64,000 bases of DNA, taken from NCBI GenBank assembly GCA_020072645.1, contig JAIQGK010000018.1, positions 1 to 64,000 on the forward strand. The letters run 5' to 3'. Positions 46,339 to 55,216 of this stretch are shown in pieces. The DNA is from Terriglobia bacterium. GTDB taxonomy: Bacteria > Acidobacteriota > Terriglobia > Terriglobales > Acidobacteriaceae. The translations under genes and the position numbers were made by a program. Below the pieces are notes generated by a model that was not told the DNA's origin, searched no databases, and saw nothing but the letters and a program-made list of their open reading frames with translations. The number at the start of each line of letters is the position of its first letter. The first letter of the stretch is position 1.

Positions 46339-47295
46339 ATGAAGAAAGTCGCTTGGGTGCTACTCATATTGGGCTGTGCGGTTTCCATCGGGATCGGCCA
46401 TGGGCAGGAAAATCCGAATAAATCGCAGGACGGCGGCGCCGTAAAAGTCCAGATGCACAACGTGATGTATCACTTCACTGACCAGATAGCCGTGCACCTG
46501 ATCAATGTTGGCGGCAAGCTGGTGCCCACGTCGGCCGGCCACATACCGGTTTTCGACGACAAGAATTCTTTCGAACTGCAGATTGCGGCCGCTGAAATGA
46601 CGATGGACCCGCAATCACTCGCGAATGTCTTGAACTCACATGTCTTCTCTGCCAAAGACGCGCCGCTCAAAGACATTGCTATCACCGTTGAAAATGGCCG
46701 CCTGAAGGTGAAGGGCAAGCTACACAGGAAAGGCGATATCGGCTTTGAGACGGTAGGCCAGCTCAGCGCCACCGCCGACGGCAAGATCCGTCTGCACGCG
46801 GAAAAGATCAAAGCGCTGCATCTGCCGGTGAAAGGATTGATGGATCTGTTCGGAATTGACATCGCCGACTTGATCAAGAACGGCAAGGTGCGCGGCGTGC
46901 AGGTGGAAAAGGACGACCTGATTCTTGATCCCGGAGAGATTCTTCCTCCTCCAAAGATTTCCGGAAAGATCACTGACATTCATCTGGATGGCAACAACAT
47001 CGTCCAGATTTTTGGCGAGCCCAAAAAATATCCGTGGATCAAGGTCCCGCAGCAGAACTATATGGCGTATCGCGGCAACAAGCTGCAATTTGGAAAGCTG
47101 CTGATGTCAGATACCGATCTTGTGCTGATCGATCCTGCGCCCAAAGACCCATTTGACTTTTACTTGGACCGCTATAAGGACCAGCTTGTGGCCGGGTACA
47201 GCAAGACCACGCCGTCTTTTGGGCTGAATGTTTATATGGTGGATTTCAACAAGCTGAAGATGAAAACCACAGCAAGGAAGGGCTCAAGTAAATAG
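46339..47295 (+). CDS. secreted hypothetical protein, possibly lipid-binding
   Basis: 318 residues from ATG 46339. The longer frame from 46216 is not supported, and no clear ribosome binding site exists. Signal peptide about 1-24. The rest is beta-rich with ITVENGRLKVKGKL and LPVKGLMDLFGID, a pattern reminiscent of DUF2993/LmeA-like lipid-binding folds, but the resemblance is weak. The C-terminal third has aromatic strands (YMAYRGNKLQFGKLLMSDTD). Alone, divergent from the gene at 44931. Confidence 0.65.
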   Translation: MKKVAWVLLILGCAVSIGIGHGQENPNKSQDGGAVKVQMHNVMYHFTDQIAVHLINVGGKLVPTSAGHIPVFDDKNSFELQIAAAEMTMDPQSLANVLNSHVFSAKDAPLKDIAITVENGRLKVKGKLHRKGDIGFETVGQLSATADGKIRLHAEKIKALHLPVKGLMDLFGIDIADLIKNGKVRGVQVEKDDLILDPGEILPPPKISGKITDIHLDGNNIVQIFGEPKKYPWIKVPQQNYMAYRGNKLQFGKLLMSDTDLVLIDPAPKDPFDFYLDRYKDQLVAGYSKTTPSFGLNVYMVDFNKLKMKTTARKGSSK

Positions 47296-47306
47296 CCCAC
47301 CGACCG

Positions 47307-47504
47307 CTAAAACATTCCGCCGGTATTCACCGTCAGGGCACTCAGCGCAAGTTCCAGTTTGGTGATTGCCTCATTCAATTCCGGATGGATTGCGCCGAAC
47401 TTTTCACTCAGCGACGTCAACAGTTGATGAGCGCCTGTAATGTGCTGTATCGGTTCTGAGAGAGGCTGGTCGCCGCCCTTTGGTGCATCGCTTTTAGGTT
47501 CCAT
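47307..47504 (-). CDS. small hypothetical protein
   Basis: 65 residues with a strong ribosome binding site (AAGGAGG, about nine bases before the ATG), which is why I accept it. A polar N-terminus is followed by one amphipathic helix region (ITGAHQLLTSLSEKFG and ELNEAITKLELALSAL). No membrane segment, no cysteine. Family not recognised. It converges with the secreted protein at 46339. Confidence 0.6.
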   Translation of the reverse strand: MEPKSDAPKGGDQPLSEPIQHITGAHQLLTSLSEKFGAIHPELNEAITKLELALSALTVNTGGMF

Positions 47505-47612
47505 TGCAAGTACCTCCTTAACGAACGAGCCGTTGCCAGTTGACTATGGTTGTTACCTTCATTATCCCATGCGCATCGATCCCCACGCGCTTTGATTCGA
47601 AGCCCGAGCGAT

Positions 47613-48485
47613 TCATGCTTTGCCGCTCATCGCGCGAGGCGCATATCCTTTCCAGATGTGGATGGTTGCGTAGCTGCGATACGGACTCCAGCGGCTAAAA
47701 GCCTGCTCCAGCGCCGCATGCGCGATCATGGCTTGGCCATTGCTTAAAGCTTTGCGCAAAATCAGGTCGCCTTCAGGCCAATGGTCATGACCGTTGGCGG
47801 TTCGCATCAGAATATAACCGGCTGTCCACTTCCCTATTCCTTTCAGCGCCAGCAAACGATCTTTTATATCGGCGTGTTCAAGACATTGTTCGCCATATTC
47901 CGAAAAAAATGCAGCCAGCGTTTTCACCGTTTCCATTCGGCTGCCGGGAACTCCCAAACCGCCAAGATTCGATTGCGCTATCTGTTCCGCTGTCGGAAAA
48001 AGCCAGGACGATTCATCCAAACGGGTTCCGGCGGCGCGCACCAAGCGCCCCATCAACGTGGTTGCCGCAGGCACTGAAACCTGCTGGCCCAGTATCGCGC
48101 GCATGGCAATTTCCAAAGCCGACCATCCGCCGGGCACTCGCAATCCGGCCTGCCTTTTTACAAAGCCGCTGAGCCACGCGTCGCAACTAAGGAATTTTTC
48201 GATCGGCACGGCGTCCACATCCGGCTTGAATATCTGCTTTGCGCGGTCAGCGACCGGAATCTGCGCGCTGGCCTCGCCGGAATATGCAACCTGCAAAGCC
48301 GCTGCTTTGGAGTCGTACGTCGCGGAAAAAGTCTGCGCCGCAGCGCCGTCGGTGATTGTCCTGGTATAGGCAGAGTCCGTGACAACTTCCACGCCGGGGG
48401 TCGCGCGCAATCGCAAGAATGCGAGCAAGGATTCCCAGTCAAAGGGCTGTTGGACCGGAAGCAAGAAGCTGTGCGTTGAGGACAT
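47613..48485 (-). CDS. alkA: AlkA-type DNA-3-methyladenine glycosylase
   Basis: 290 residues. N-terminal AlkA_N beta domain (about 5-95), then the HhH-GPD fold: helix-hairpin-helix LLALKGIGKWTAGYI (211-225) and the catalytic Asp240 in PEGDLILRKAL. It removes alkylated purines from DNA. No Ada regulatory domain is fused and no ada/ogt gene adjoins. Start ATG. The neighbouring universal stress protein gene is 104 bp upstream on the same strand. Confidence 0.93.
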   Translation of the reverse strand: MSSTHSFLLPVQQPFDWESLLAFLRLRATPGVEVVTDSAYTRTITDGAAAQTFSATYDSKAAALQVAYSGEASAQIPVADRAKQIFKPDVDAVPIEKFLSCDAWLSGFVKRQAGLRVPGGWSALEIAMRAILGQQVSVPAATTLMGRLVRAAGTRLDESSWLFPTAEQIAQSNLGGLGVPGSRMETVKTLAAFFSEYGEQCLEHADIKDRLLALKGIGKWTAGYILMRTANGHDHWPEGDLILRKALSNGQAMIAHAALEQAFSRWSPYRSYATIHIWKGYAPRAMSGKA

Positions 48486-48589
48486 CTACATTCTTATACA
48501 TGCTCGTATATGCTCGCGGTCTTTCAATCCTACTTCCAGCGTTGCACAGGGTTCGCCGTCCGCCTTCGCACTTTCACCCGCTGGCCGGC

Positions 48590-49054
48590 TTACGCTGCTG
48601 CCTTGCCGGATAACTCTTTTAGTACCAGCACAGAGCAGGGCGCTTTGTGAACGATTCCTTCAGCTACGCTGCGATGAAAGAACTTTGCCACTCCCTTGCG
48701 AGTGTGTGAGGTCACCACGATCAGATCGGCCGCCCATTCTGAAGCCGTATTGAGGATTCCCTCTTTGATTTCGCTCTCAACCACCTGTGAGGTCACCTGG
48801 AACCCCGCTTTGCGGAGGACATCCACTGCAGAATCAACGCTGCGTTTAGCCAGTTCCTTGCGATCTTTCCGTCGGGCCTCCAACTCTGGCTGGTATCCAG
48901 GAGCCATCTGCGGCGGGGCCGTGTAAATAAAAGGCTCTACAACCTGCAGGACCAGCACGTTGGTCTGGTCAGGCTGCATCTTCGTAGATAACGAGTCCAC
49001 CACCAATTCAGAGAGCCCGGTATCGTCGATCGCAACAAGAACTTTATTCGTCAT
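48590..49054 (-). CDS. universal stress protein (UspA family)
   Basis: 154 residues, single Usp domain. Start KVLVAIDDTGLSELVVDSL, C-terminal VVTSHTRKGVAKFFHRSVAEGIVHKAPCSVLVL. The usual ATP motif G-2x-G-9x-G(S/T) appears partly replaced (SHTRKG...HRSVAE), so nucleotide binding is doubtful. AGGAGG precedes the ATG. It is 90 bp downstream of the dienelactone hydrolase/phosphoribosyltransferase pair on the same strand. Confidence 0.9.
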   Translation of the reverse strand: MTNKVLVAIDDTGLSELVVDSLSTKMQPDQTNVLVLQVVEPFIYTAPPQMAPGYQPELEARRKDRKELAKRSVDSAVDVLRKAGFQVTSQVVESEIKEGILNTASEWAADLIVVTSHTRKGVAKFFHRSVAEGIVHKAPCSVLVLKELSGKAAA

Positions 49055-49143
49055 AGTAACCTCCTGCTTTCACAAGTCTCCGCTGATGCCCGCGCCGTCA
49101 CAGTGACGCGGGTCACAGCTATTGGTCCGGGCGGTTTAGCTGG

Positions 49144-49854
49144 CTATTCTCCTGCCGCGCGTTGCCTTCTATTCGAAACTCCGGCGCGCATGTAGCGGGC
49201 GAACCATTGAGAAACCACAGTGACAACCTGCTCAAGTGCTCCGGGCTCTTCAAACAGGTGCGTCGCTCCAGGCACGACGTGCAATTTTGCGACGCAGTGC
49301 ATCTGCGCCATGGCCTTTTTATTCAGGGCAAGAACAGTATTGTCCTCTCCGCCTACGATCAGCAGTGTGGGAGCATCCACTTGCGGCAAAAAATCTTCCG
49401 CCAGATCAGGGCGGCCGCCGCGAGATACCACGGCAGCTACCTGCTGCTTCATCTCAGCAGCCGTAATCAGTGCTGCAGCAGCCCCGGTACTTGCCCCAAA
49501 CAAGCCGATCGGCAAGCGGCTCAGACCGGGCTGGCCATGCACCCACGCAGTTGCCAGAGTTGAACGGCTGGCCAGCAGCGGAATATTGAACCGGAACTCC
49601 ATTGTCTCGGTATCGATTCTGTTTTCTTCTTCTGTTAAAAGGTCCAGCAGCAAGGTGGCAAAGCCTTGTTTGTTGAGTTCCTCAGCCACAAAACGGTTTC
49701 GCGGACTGAACCGGCTGCTGCCGCTGCCATGGACAAAAATGACTACTCCCAGAGGATTCAATGGCAGGTGAAGATCGCCCTGAAGATTCATGTTTTCGAT
49801 TGGGATACAGACTGGCGTATCCGCCTCATGTTGTCCTCGAGTCGTGGTTGTCAT
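49144..49854 (-). CDS. dienelactone hydrolase family protein
   Basis: 236 residues. Alpha/beta hydrolase: FVHGSGSSRFSPRN oxyanion loop, nucleophile Ser in FGASTGAAAA, Asp in GGEDNTVL and His in PGATHLFEEPG. The ATG overlaps the phosphoribosyltransferase stop by 4 bp (ATGA), so the two proteins are made together. In some actinobacteria related domains occur in one polypeptide, which supports a joint function. Substrate unknown. Confidence 0.88.
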   Translation of the reverse strand: MTTTTRGQHEADTPVCIPIENMNLQGDLHLPLNPLGVVIFVHGSGSSRFSPRNRFVAEELNKQGFATLLLDLLTEEENRIDTETMEFRFNIPLLASRSTLATAWVHGQPGLSRLPIGLFGASTGAAAALITAAEMKQQVAAVVSRGGRPDLAEDFLPQVDAPTLLIVGGEDNTVLALNKKAMAQMHCVAKLHVVPGATHLFEEPGALEQVVTVVSQWFARYMRAGVSNRRQRAAGE

Positions 49855-50528
49855 GCGGCGCCTCTTTCTTTTGGCTTACTTGCACCTGAAGGATTTCTGG
49901 CTGAAGTCTCAAGCAATGCTCGAACTTCCAGGTCGTCTACTTGTGAGAAGTCTTTGTAGAACTGGCCAATACCGTAGAACTCCTCAGGCTGGTCCAGGCA
50001 AATGAATTCATCGGCAACACCGCGGAAGTCTGCATCAGCGTGCGTCGGCGCTACCGGCACTGCGACCACGATTTTTTTCGGTCGCAGCGTTCGCAAAGCT
50101 TCAATCCCCGCGAGCATGCTCGATCCCGTGGCGATACCGTCGTCAACAAGAATGATGGTCTTACCCTGGACAGGGACACCGGACCTGACGCCACGGTACA
50201 GCTCCTCTCGCCGTTGCAGCTCAGCTTCCTGATCCGCAATTGTTTCTGCCACCTGGTCTTCAGTAACCCCCAGTTGATAGATCAAGCGCCGATTGAGAAT
50301 GCGGGCCCCGCCACTGGCAATCGCTCCCATGGCGAGCTCTCGTTCGCCCGGAACGCCAAGCTTTCGTACGAGCAGAATGTCCAGCGGTGCACGGATGGCC
50401 TCGGCGACCTTGAATGCCACCGGTACTCCACCTCTTGGAATGCCCAACACCAGCACGTCTTCACGATTTGCATAGCGAGCCAGCTTCGTAGCCAACTGCC
50501 GGCCTGCGTCAACTCTGTTAACAAACAT
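49851..50528 (-). CDS. phosphoribosyltransferase-domain protein
   Basis: 225 residues from the ATG at 50528, which has AGAGG eight bases upstream; a frame 35 codons longer is not supported. Opening FVNRVDAGRQLATKL and LGIPRGGVPVA, then the PRPP-binding motif TIILVDDGIATGSS. This is the ComF/PRTase group often found with dienelactone hydrolase and stress proteins, not a classical purine salvage enzyme. First gene of a PRTase-DLH unit, with the universal stress protein following. Confidence 0.88.
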   Translation of the reverse strand: MFVNRVDAGRQLATKLARYANREDVLVLGIPRGGVPVAFKVAEAIRAPLDILLVRKLGVPGERELAMGAIASGGARILNRRLIYQLGVTEDQVAETIADQEAELQRREELYRGVRSGVPVQGKTIILVDDGIATGSSMLAGIEALRTLRPKKIVVAVPVAPTHADADFRGVADEFICLDQPEEFYGIGQFYKDFSQVDDLEVRALLETSARNPSGASKPKERGAA

Positions 50529-50744
50529 ATATGTGCCTCTTCTAAGACCATGGCATTCAGCAGTCTTGCTGTCTATGACGCAGGTCACATTCTTTGGCAA
50601 AGCAGAATATTGCTGATTTCTCAGAGCGGACAAATGTATTGCAGGGTGCCCCTTATATTGTTCGTCGCAGGAGAATGCAACTTTGGGATGTCAAGCACCC
50701 GTTGTATGCGCGATCTATTGTGAATCGCGAACAGCAGAATTTGG

Positions 50745-51374
50745 TTATCTAAACCAATTCAATCCCAACTGAAACTGAACGGTGTTGATTCCCGGATTCG
50801 GGACCGTCAAACCGGCGTTGGAAATGTGCTCATAGCGAACACCGGCAGTGAAAGCGCGGCGATCATTATTGAAGAACTGAAAGCCCAGAGTCGCGTGCGT
50901 TACAAAGTTTACATGCGACGTATTCACCGGTACCGCGTGATTGCTGAAAAGCACTCCGCCGCCGAGTTCAAGATACGGGACAGTACGCGCGGAACTGGTG
51001 AAGTTCCACTTTAAGTTAAGCGGATTAAACGCGGCAGCATAGACATTTTGAGCTGGCGCTGGCTGCCACAGGTAGTAAAGCGGAATAAGGTCAGCGGACC
51101 ATTCAAAATTCCCGCGCAGGAAGCCGCCGAGATGATCATCAGTCAACACCTTGCCTAGGCGGATGCCTGCGTTGATGGCATGCGTATCTTTTGTTCCACC
51201 CGGGACGCTGAAGCCGCCGCCAGCCCACACGCCGAAGTCCCAGGGTTGGCCATCAAGTGGTTTGGTTTGTGCGCTAGCAATCACCGACGTTGCAATAAAA
51301 CCAAAAAGCAAAATCGCACCGCGGAGGCGCGGAGACGCGGAGAACAGCAATCGCCAGATGACGGTTGAAGGCAT
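50745..51374 (-). CDS. pagL: lipid A 3-O-deacylase (PagL family)
   Basis: 209 residues. AGGAG seven bases before the ATG fixes the start. Signal peptide about 1-36, then a beta barrel rich in alternating aromatic strands. The hallmark is YEHISNAGLTVPNPG with His183 and Ser185, which match the PagL catalytic His and Ser. The acidic residue expected about 14 positions after the His looks like Asn197 here. PagL removes the 3-O acyl chain of lipid A in the outer membrane. Residues about 10-25 of the signal peptide (LFSASPRLRGAILLF) are translated from a dispersed repeat (51304-51346). Confidence 0.85.
   Translation of the reverse strand: MPSTVIWRLLFSASPRLRGAILLFGFIATSVIASAQTKPLDGQPWDFGVWAGGGFSVPGGTKDTHAINAGIRLGKVLTDDHLGGFLRGNFEWSADLIPLYYLWQPAPAQNVYAAAFNPLNLKWNFTSSARTVPYLELGGGVLFSNHAVPVNTSHVNFVTHATLGFQFFNNDRRAFTAGVRYEHISNAGLTVPNPGINTVQFQLGLNWFR
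51304..51346. repeat. CRCRRAK-family repeat end inside the pagL signal peptide
   Basis: AAAAGCAAAATC followed by GCACCGCGGA and CGCGGAG three times at 8-bp steps. The 5' part is nearly identical to the left arm of the element at 34553. Here it lies wholly inside the coding part of pagL, read on the other strand. Confidence 0.75.
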
Positions 51375-51427
51375 AGAAATCTCCTGGGAGCAGGAAAGAG
51401 AGTATCAGGTTGAAGGTAGAGGGTAAA

Positions 51428-54118
51428 ATGGCCATCTCGAATCGAGCAAGATCCCGGAGCTCCGTCCAAATGCCTACCCGCCACATACTACGAAGGATTG
51501 TCCTGTTCATTTTGCTTTTCACTACGGGTGCTATTTCCCAGGCTCCCGTGGGCATCCCCCGCGATCTGGCGAGGCTTCGGGCGCAACAGCTCAAAGATGT
51601 TCGCTACCAGCTCAGCTTCACCATTACGCCGAAGTCGGATTCTGTGAGCGGGCATGAGGAACTGCGGTTTGTACAGAATGCGGACGACCGCGGCATTCTG
51701 CCGGAGTGGCTGGATTTTCGCGAAGGCTCCGTAAGTAGCTTGACCGTAAACGGCCAGCCGGCGTCGACTGAGATACAAAATGGTCACGTTGAGCTGCCGG
51801 CTAAGCTGCTCAAGCTGGATGAGAACGTTGTCGTAATCGACTTCAAAGCGCCGGTCGCGCCGGCGGGCAAGGCCATCACACGGTTTGAAGACAAGGACGA
51901 CGGCAGCGAATACATCTATACGCTCTTTGTCCCGATGGACGCCGAGATGGCGTTTCCGTGCTTTGATCAGCCGGACTTGAAGGCAAAGTTCAAACTAAAA
52001 GTGGACGCACCGGCAGGCTGGGTGGTGATCTCGAACACCTCAGGAGTGATGACAGTCACGGAGGTCACGGACGGACCAGTCGGACCTGATCCGAGTGTGC
52101 CGCAAGGGCACGGCTTTACGCGCACTGAGTTCACCGAGACGCAGCCAATCAGCACTTATCTCTTCGCCTTTGCCGCAGGGCCGTTTCAGAAAGTGCATGA
52201 CACGCCGGGACTGCCGGGGCTTTACGTGCGCAAATCGAAATTGCAGAAAGCTGAAGCTGAAGCTGAAGCCGCTGCTGTTCAACAGATCACGGCGGACGGA
52301 ATCAAATATCTCTCTGACTATTTTGCTCATCCGTTTCCCTTCCCCAAGTACGACATGGTGATGATTCCCGGCTTTGCCTACGGAGGCATGGAGCATGCCG
52401 GCGCAACGTTTCTGCGGGAAGAATCGATTCTCTTCCGCACGGCTCCCACGCACAGCGACCGCCTGAATCGCGACATATTGCTGCTGCACGAGCTTACGCA
52501 CCAGTGGTTCGGCGACCTGGTGACCATGCGCTGGTTTGACGATCTCTGGCTCAAAGAGGGTTTCGCGCAGTACATGGCGTATCACGCATTGAATTCACTC
52601 AAGCCGAACGAAAACGTGTGGAAGCGTTTTTATCAGGCGATCAAGCCCGCGGCCTATGCCATTGATTCAACTCAAGGCACAACGCCGATTTATCAGGACA
52701 TTCCTAACCTGAAAGATGCCAAGTCGGCCTATGGAGCAATCGTCTATTCCAAAGCGCCCGGCGTGATCAAGCAACTGGCGTTTGTTGTGGGCGAGGACCA
52801 GTTCCGCGACGGTCTTCGGCTCTACCTGAAGGAACACGCCTATGCGAATGCGGAATGGAACGATCTGGTGCGGGCGCTTGAGCGAACTTCAAAGAAACCG
52901 CTGGGACCGTGGGCAGATGCGTGGATCAGGCGCAGAGGCATGCCACAGGTAGATGTGGAGTGGGCATGTGGAGTAAAGGGCGATTTGACTGCGACGCGCG
53001 TCACCGTGTCGCAGAAAGACGTGTTGGCCGAAGGCGGCTTGTGGCCCATTGCAACAAAGGTCCTGGTGAATTATGGGAAGACCGAGACGCAAACGCGGAT
53101 TGAATGGAAGACGGCAAAGACAGAATTTATTACCGGAAAAGGCGGAGCGTGTCCGCGTTATGTCTTTGCCAACTATCAGGACGAAGCTTACGGGCGATTC
53201 CTGCTCGATCCTGTCAGCCGCAAAGCGGTAATGGCTGACCTGGGAAGCATGAATGACGTCTTCAAGCGCACGCTGTTCTGGGGGTCGCTGTGGGATTCCG
53301 TCCGCGAAGCGGAGATGGATCCACGAGACTACATCAATCTGGCACTGCGCAATCTCCCAACAGAGAAAGATGAGTCTCTGGCACAAAGCATTATCGGCCG
53401 CACGATTACCGCGCTACATCGCTATGTCTCGACAGAGACGCGCGAGCAGTTGGCGCCGAAGATGGAAGCGTTGGCCGCCGACCAGATGCTCCAATCACCT
53501 TCGCAGGACATGCGGATTACATGGTTTCGCGCGTTGCGCGGCGTGGCGGAGACTGAGAAAGCCCGCGCCCAGCTTAAAGACATGCTGAACGGCAAGCTTA
53601 CCGTCCCGGGCGTTGAGTTGCGGACGCTGGACCGATGGAACATTGTGGAATCCTTAGTCGCACAGAATGATCCTGACGCGCCAGCAGTGCTGGCGGCAGA
53701 AGAAAAGCGCGATCCTTCAGGCGACGGCAAGAAATATGCCTACATGGCGGCTGCGGCGCGCCCAGACGCGGAAACCAAAAAACATTATTTCGATGAATAC
53801 CTGCATGATACGTCGCGTCCGGAAGACTGGATTGAAATAAGCCTGGGCAGCTTCAACTGGTGGAACCAATCTGACCTAACGCTTCCCTACCTCGGTCCGG
53901 CGCTGGATGCCCTGCCGCAGGTAAAGCGGGAGCGAAAAATCTTTTTTATGTTGGCCTGGCTCAATGCTTTCATCGGCGGTCAGCAATCCGCGGCGGCCCA
54001 GAAGCAGGTACATGATCTTCTGGACAAGGCTGAACTGGACAAGGATTTAAGGCTAAAAATACTTGAGGTTGTGGATGAATTGGACCGCACCGTAAAAATC
54101 AGGGCTAAATATAGATAA
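51428..54118 (+). CDS. secreted M1-family aminopeptidase
   Basis: 896 residues from the ATG at 51428 (GAGGGT just upstream; a TTG six codons earlier is possible). Signal peptide about 14-38. M1 fold: N-terminal beta domain, then GGMEHAG (319-325), zinc site His354-Glu355-xx-His358 (HELTHQWFGDLVT) and Glu377, and a helical C-terminal domain. The exopeptidase motif is usually GAMEN or GGMEN; the last residue here is His. Cleaves N-terminal residues of peptides, here probably in the periplasm. Divergent from pagL. Confidence 0.92.
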   Translation: MAISNRARSRSSVQMPTRHILRRIVLFILLFTTGAISQAPVGIPRDLARLRAQQLKDVRYQLSFTITPKSDSVSGHEELRFVQNADDRGILPEWLDFREGSVSSLTVNGQPASTEIQNGHVELPAKLLKLDENVVVIDFKAPVAPAGKAITRFEDKDDGSEYIYTLFVPMDAEMAFPCFDQPDLKAKFKLKVDAPAGWVVISNTSGVMTVTEVTDGPVGPDPSVPQGHGFTRTEFTETQPISTYLFAFAAGPFQKVHDTPGLPGLYVRKSKLQKAEAEAEAAAVQQITADGIKYLSDYFAHPFPFPKYDMVMIPGFAYGGMEHAGATFLREESILFRTAPTHSDRLNRDILLLHELTHQWFGDLVTMRWFDDLWLKEGFAQYMAYHALNSLKPNENVWKRFYQAIKPAAYAIDSTQGTTPIYQDIPNLKDAKSAYGAIVYSKAPGVIKQLAFVVGEDQFRDGLRLYLKEHAYANAEWNDLVRALERTSKKPLGPWADAWIRRRGMPQVDVEWACGVKGDLTATRVTVSQKDVLAEGGLWPIATKVLVNYGKTETQTRIEWKTAKTEFITGKGGACPRYVFANYQDEAYGRFLLDPVSRKAVMADLGSMNDVFKRTLFWGSLWDSVREAEMDPRDYINLALRNLPTEKDESLAQSIIGRTITALHRYVSTETREQLAPKMEALAADQMLQSPSQDMRITWFRALRGVAETEKARAQLKDMLNGKLTVPGVELRTLDRWNIVESLVAQNDPDAPAVLAAEEKRDPSGDGKKYAYMAAAARPDAETKKHYFDEYLHDTSRPEDWIEISLGSFNWWNQSDLTLPYLGPALDALPQVKRERKIFFMLAWLNAFIGGQQSAAAQKQVHDLLDKAELDKDLRLKILEVVDELDRTVKIRAKYR

Positions 54119-54188
54119 TGGGAAGTAATCACCCGGGAAATCCATAATCTTTTCGAGTATTTTCAGGTACTCAACACACAAACAACGG

Positions 54189-55187
54189 ATGTATAATTTT
54201 AATAAAGATATGCCGAAGTTTTCGATCGTAGTCCCATTCCATAACGAGCAGGAAAGCGTGACCGCGCTTTATGACCGGCTAAAAGCGGTCATGGAAGCCA
54301 CGGGAGACACGTTCGAACTGGTATTTGTTGATGATGGCAGCCTAGATCGCACGTACAAGCTGCTGCGTGAGATCGTGACCATTGACAGCCGCGTTGTGGT
54401 GGTCAAGTTGCGCCGCAACTTCGGGCAGACTTCAGCACTGGCGGCGGGATTTGCGCACGCGCAGGGCGAATTTGTAATCGCCATGGATGGCGACCTGCAA
54501 CACGATCCTGAAGATATCCCCAAATTCCTGGAAATGCTGGAACAGGGCTATGACCTGGTGAGCGGCTGGCGCAAAGAGCGTGTGGACAACTTTGTGATGC
54601 GCCGCATCCCATCGCGCATTGCCAACTGGGCCATGTCAAAGTTGAGCGGCGTGCAGATCCACGACTTCGGCACCACGTACAAGGCTTACCGCCGCGAGAT
54701 CATCCAGCAACTTCCCTTGTATGGCGAGCTGCATCGTTTTATTCCCGCGCTGGCCTCGTGGTATGGCGCATCGATCTGCGAAATTCCCATCAAGAACATT
54801 GTGCGGCCTAAGGGCAATTCGCATTACGGCATCTCCCGCACGTTCCGCGTCTTCTTTGACCTGATTACAATCCGCTTTCTGCTGAAATATATGTACCGGC
54901 CGCTGCACCTGTTTGGCACCGTGGGCATGCTTTCACTGCTGGGTGGAATGGGCATCGCTTTCTGGCTGATGCTTTCCAAGTTGATCTGGCACCTAAGCGT
55001 GATGGGAGAGCACGGACCGCTGTTGATTTCCGCCGCAGTCCTGATCGTATTCGGCGGGCAGATGCTGGCGCTGGGACTGCTGGGCGATTTACAGGTAAGG
55101 AATTTCCAGGAACCTCAACGTCGCGTGCCTTATACCGTGGCGCACGTATTGCGATCGCAGAGCCAGGAACAAGCGGTCAACGAGTAA
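54189..55187 (+). CDS. GT2 family membrane glycosyltransferase
   Basis: 332 residues (or 325 from a second ATG at 54210). GT2 catalytic part: FSIVVPFHNEQESV, VFVDDGSLDRT, metal-site MDGDLQHDPED and the acceptor region GTTYKAYRRE. Two C-terminal membrane helices (about 238-262 and 278-300) follow. This is the DPM1/GtrB/ArnC group that loads sugars onto polyprenyl phosphate at the inner membrane. 29 bp before the aminotransferase, same strand. Donor sugar unknown. Confidence 0.9.
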   Translation: MYNFNKDMPKFSIVVPFHNEQESVTALYDRLKAVMEATGDTFELVFVDDGSLDRTYKLLREIVTIDSRVVVVKLRRNFGQTSALAAGFAHAQGEFVIAMDGDLQHDPEDIPKFLEMLEQGYDLVSGWRKERVDNFVMRRIPSRIANWAMSKLSGVQIHDFGTTYKAYRREIIQQLPLYGELHRFIPALASWYGASICEIPIKNIVRPKGNSHYGISRTFRVFFDLITIRFLLKYMYRPLHLFGTVGMLSLLGGMGIAFWLMLSKLIWHLSVMGEHGPLLISAAVLIVFGGQMLALGLLGDLQVRNFQEPQRRVPYTVAHVLRSQSQEQAVNE

Positions 55188-55216
55188 TCTGATTCTTTAA
55201 AACAAAGAGAAAAATA

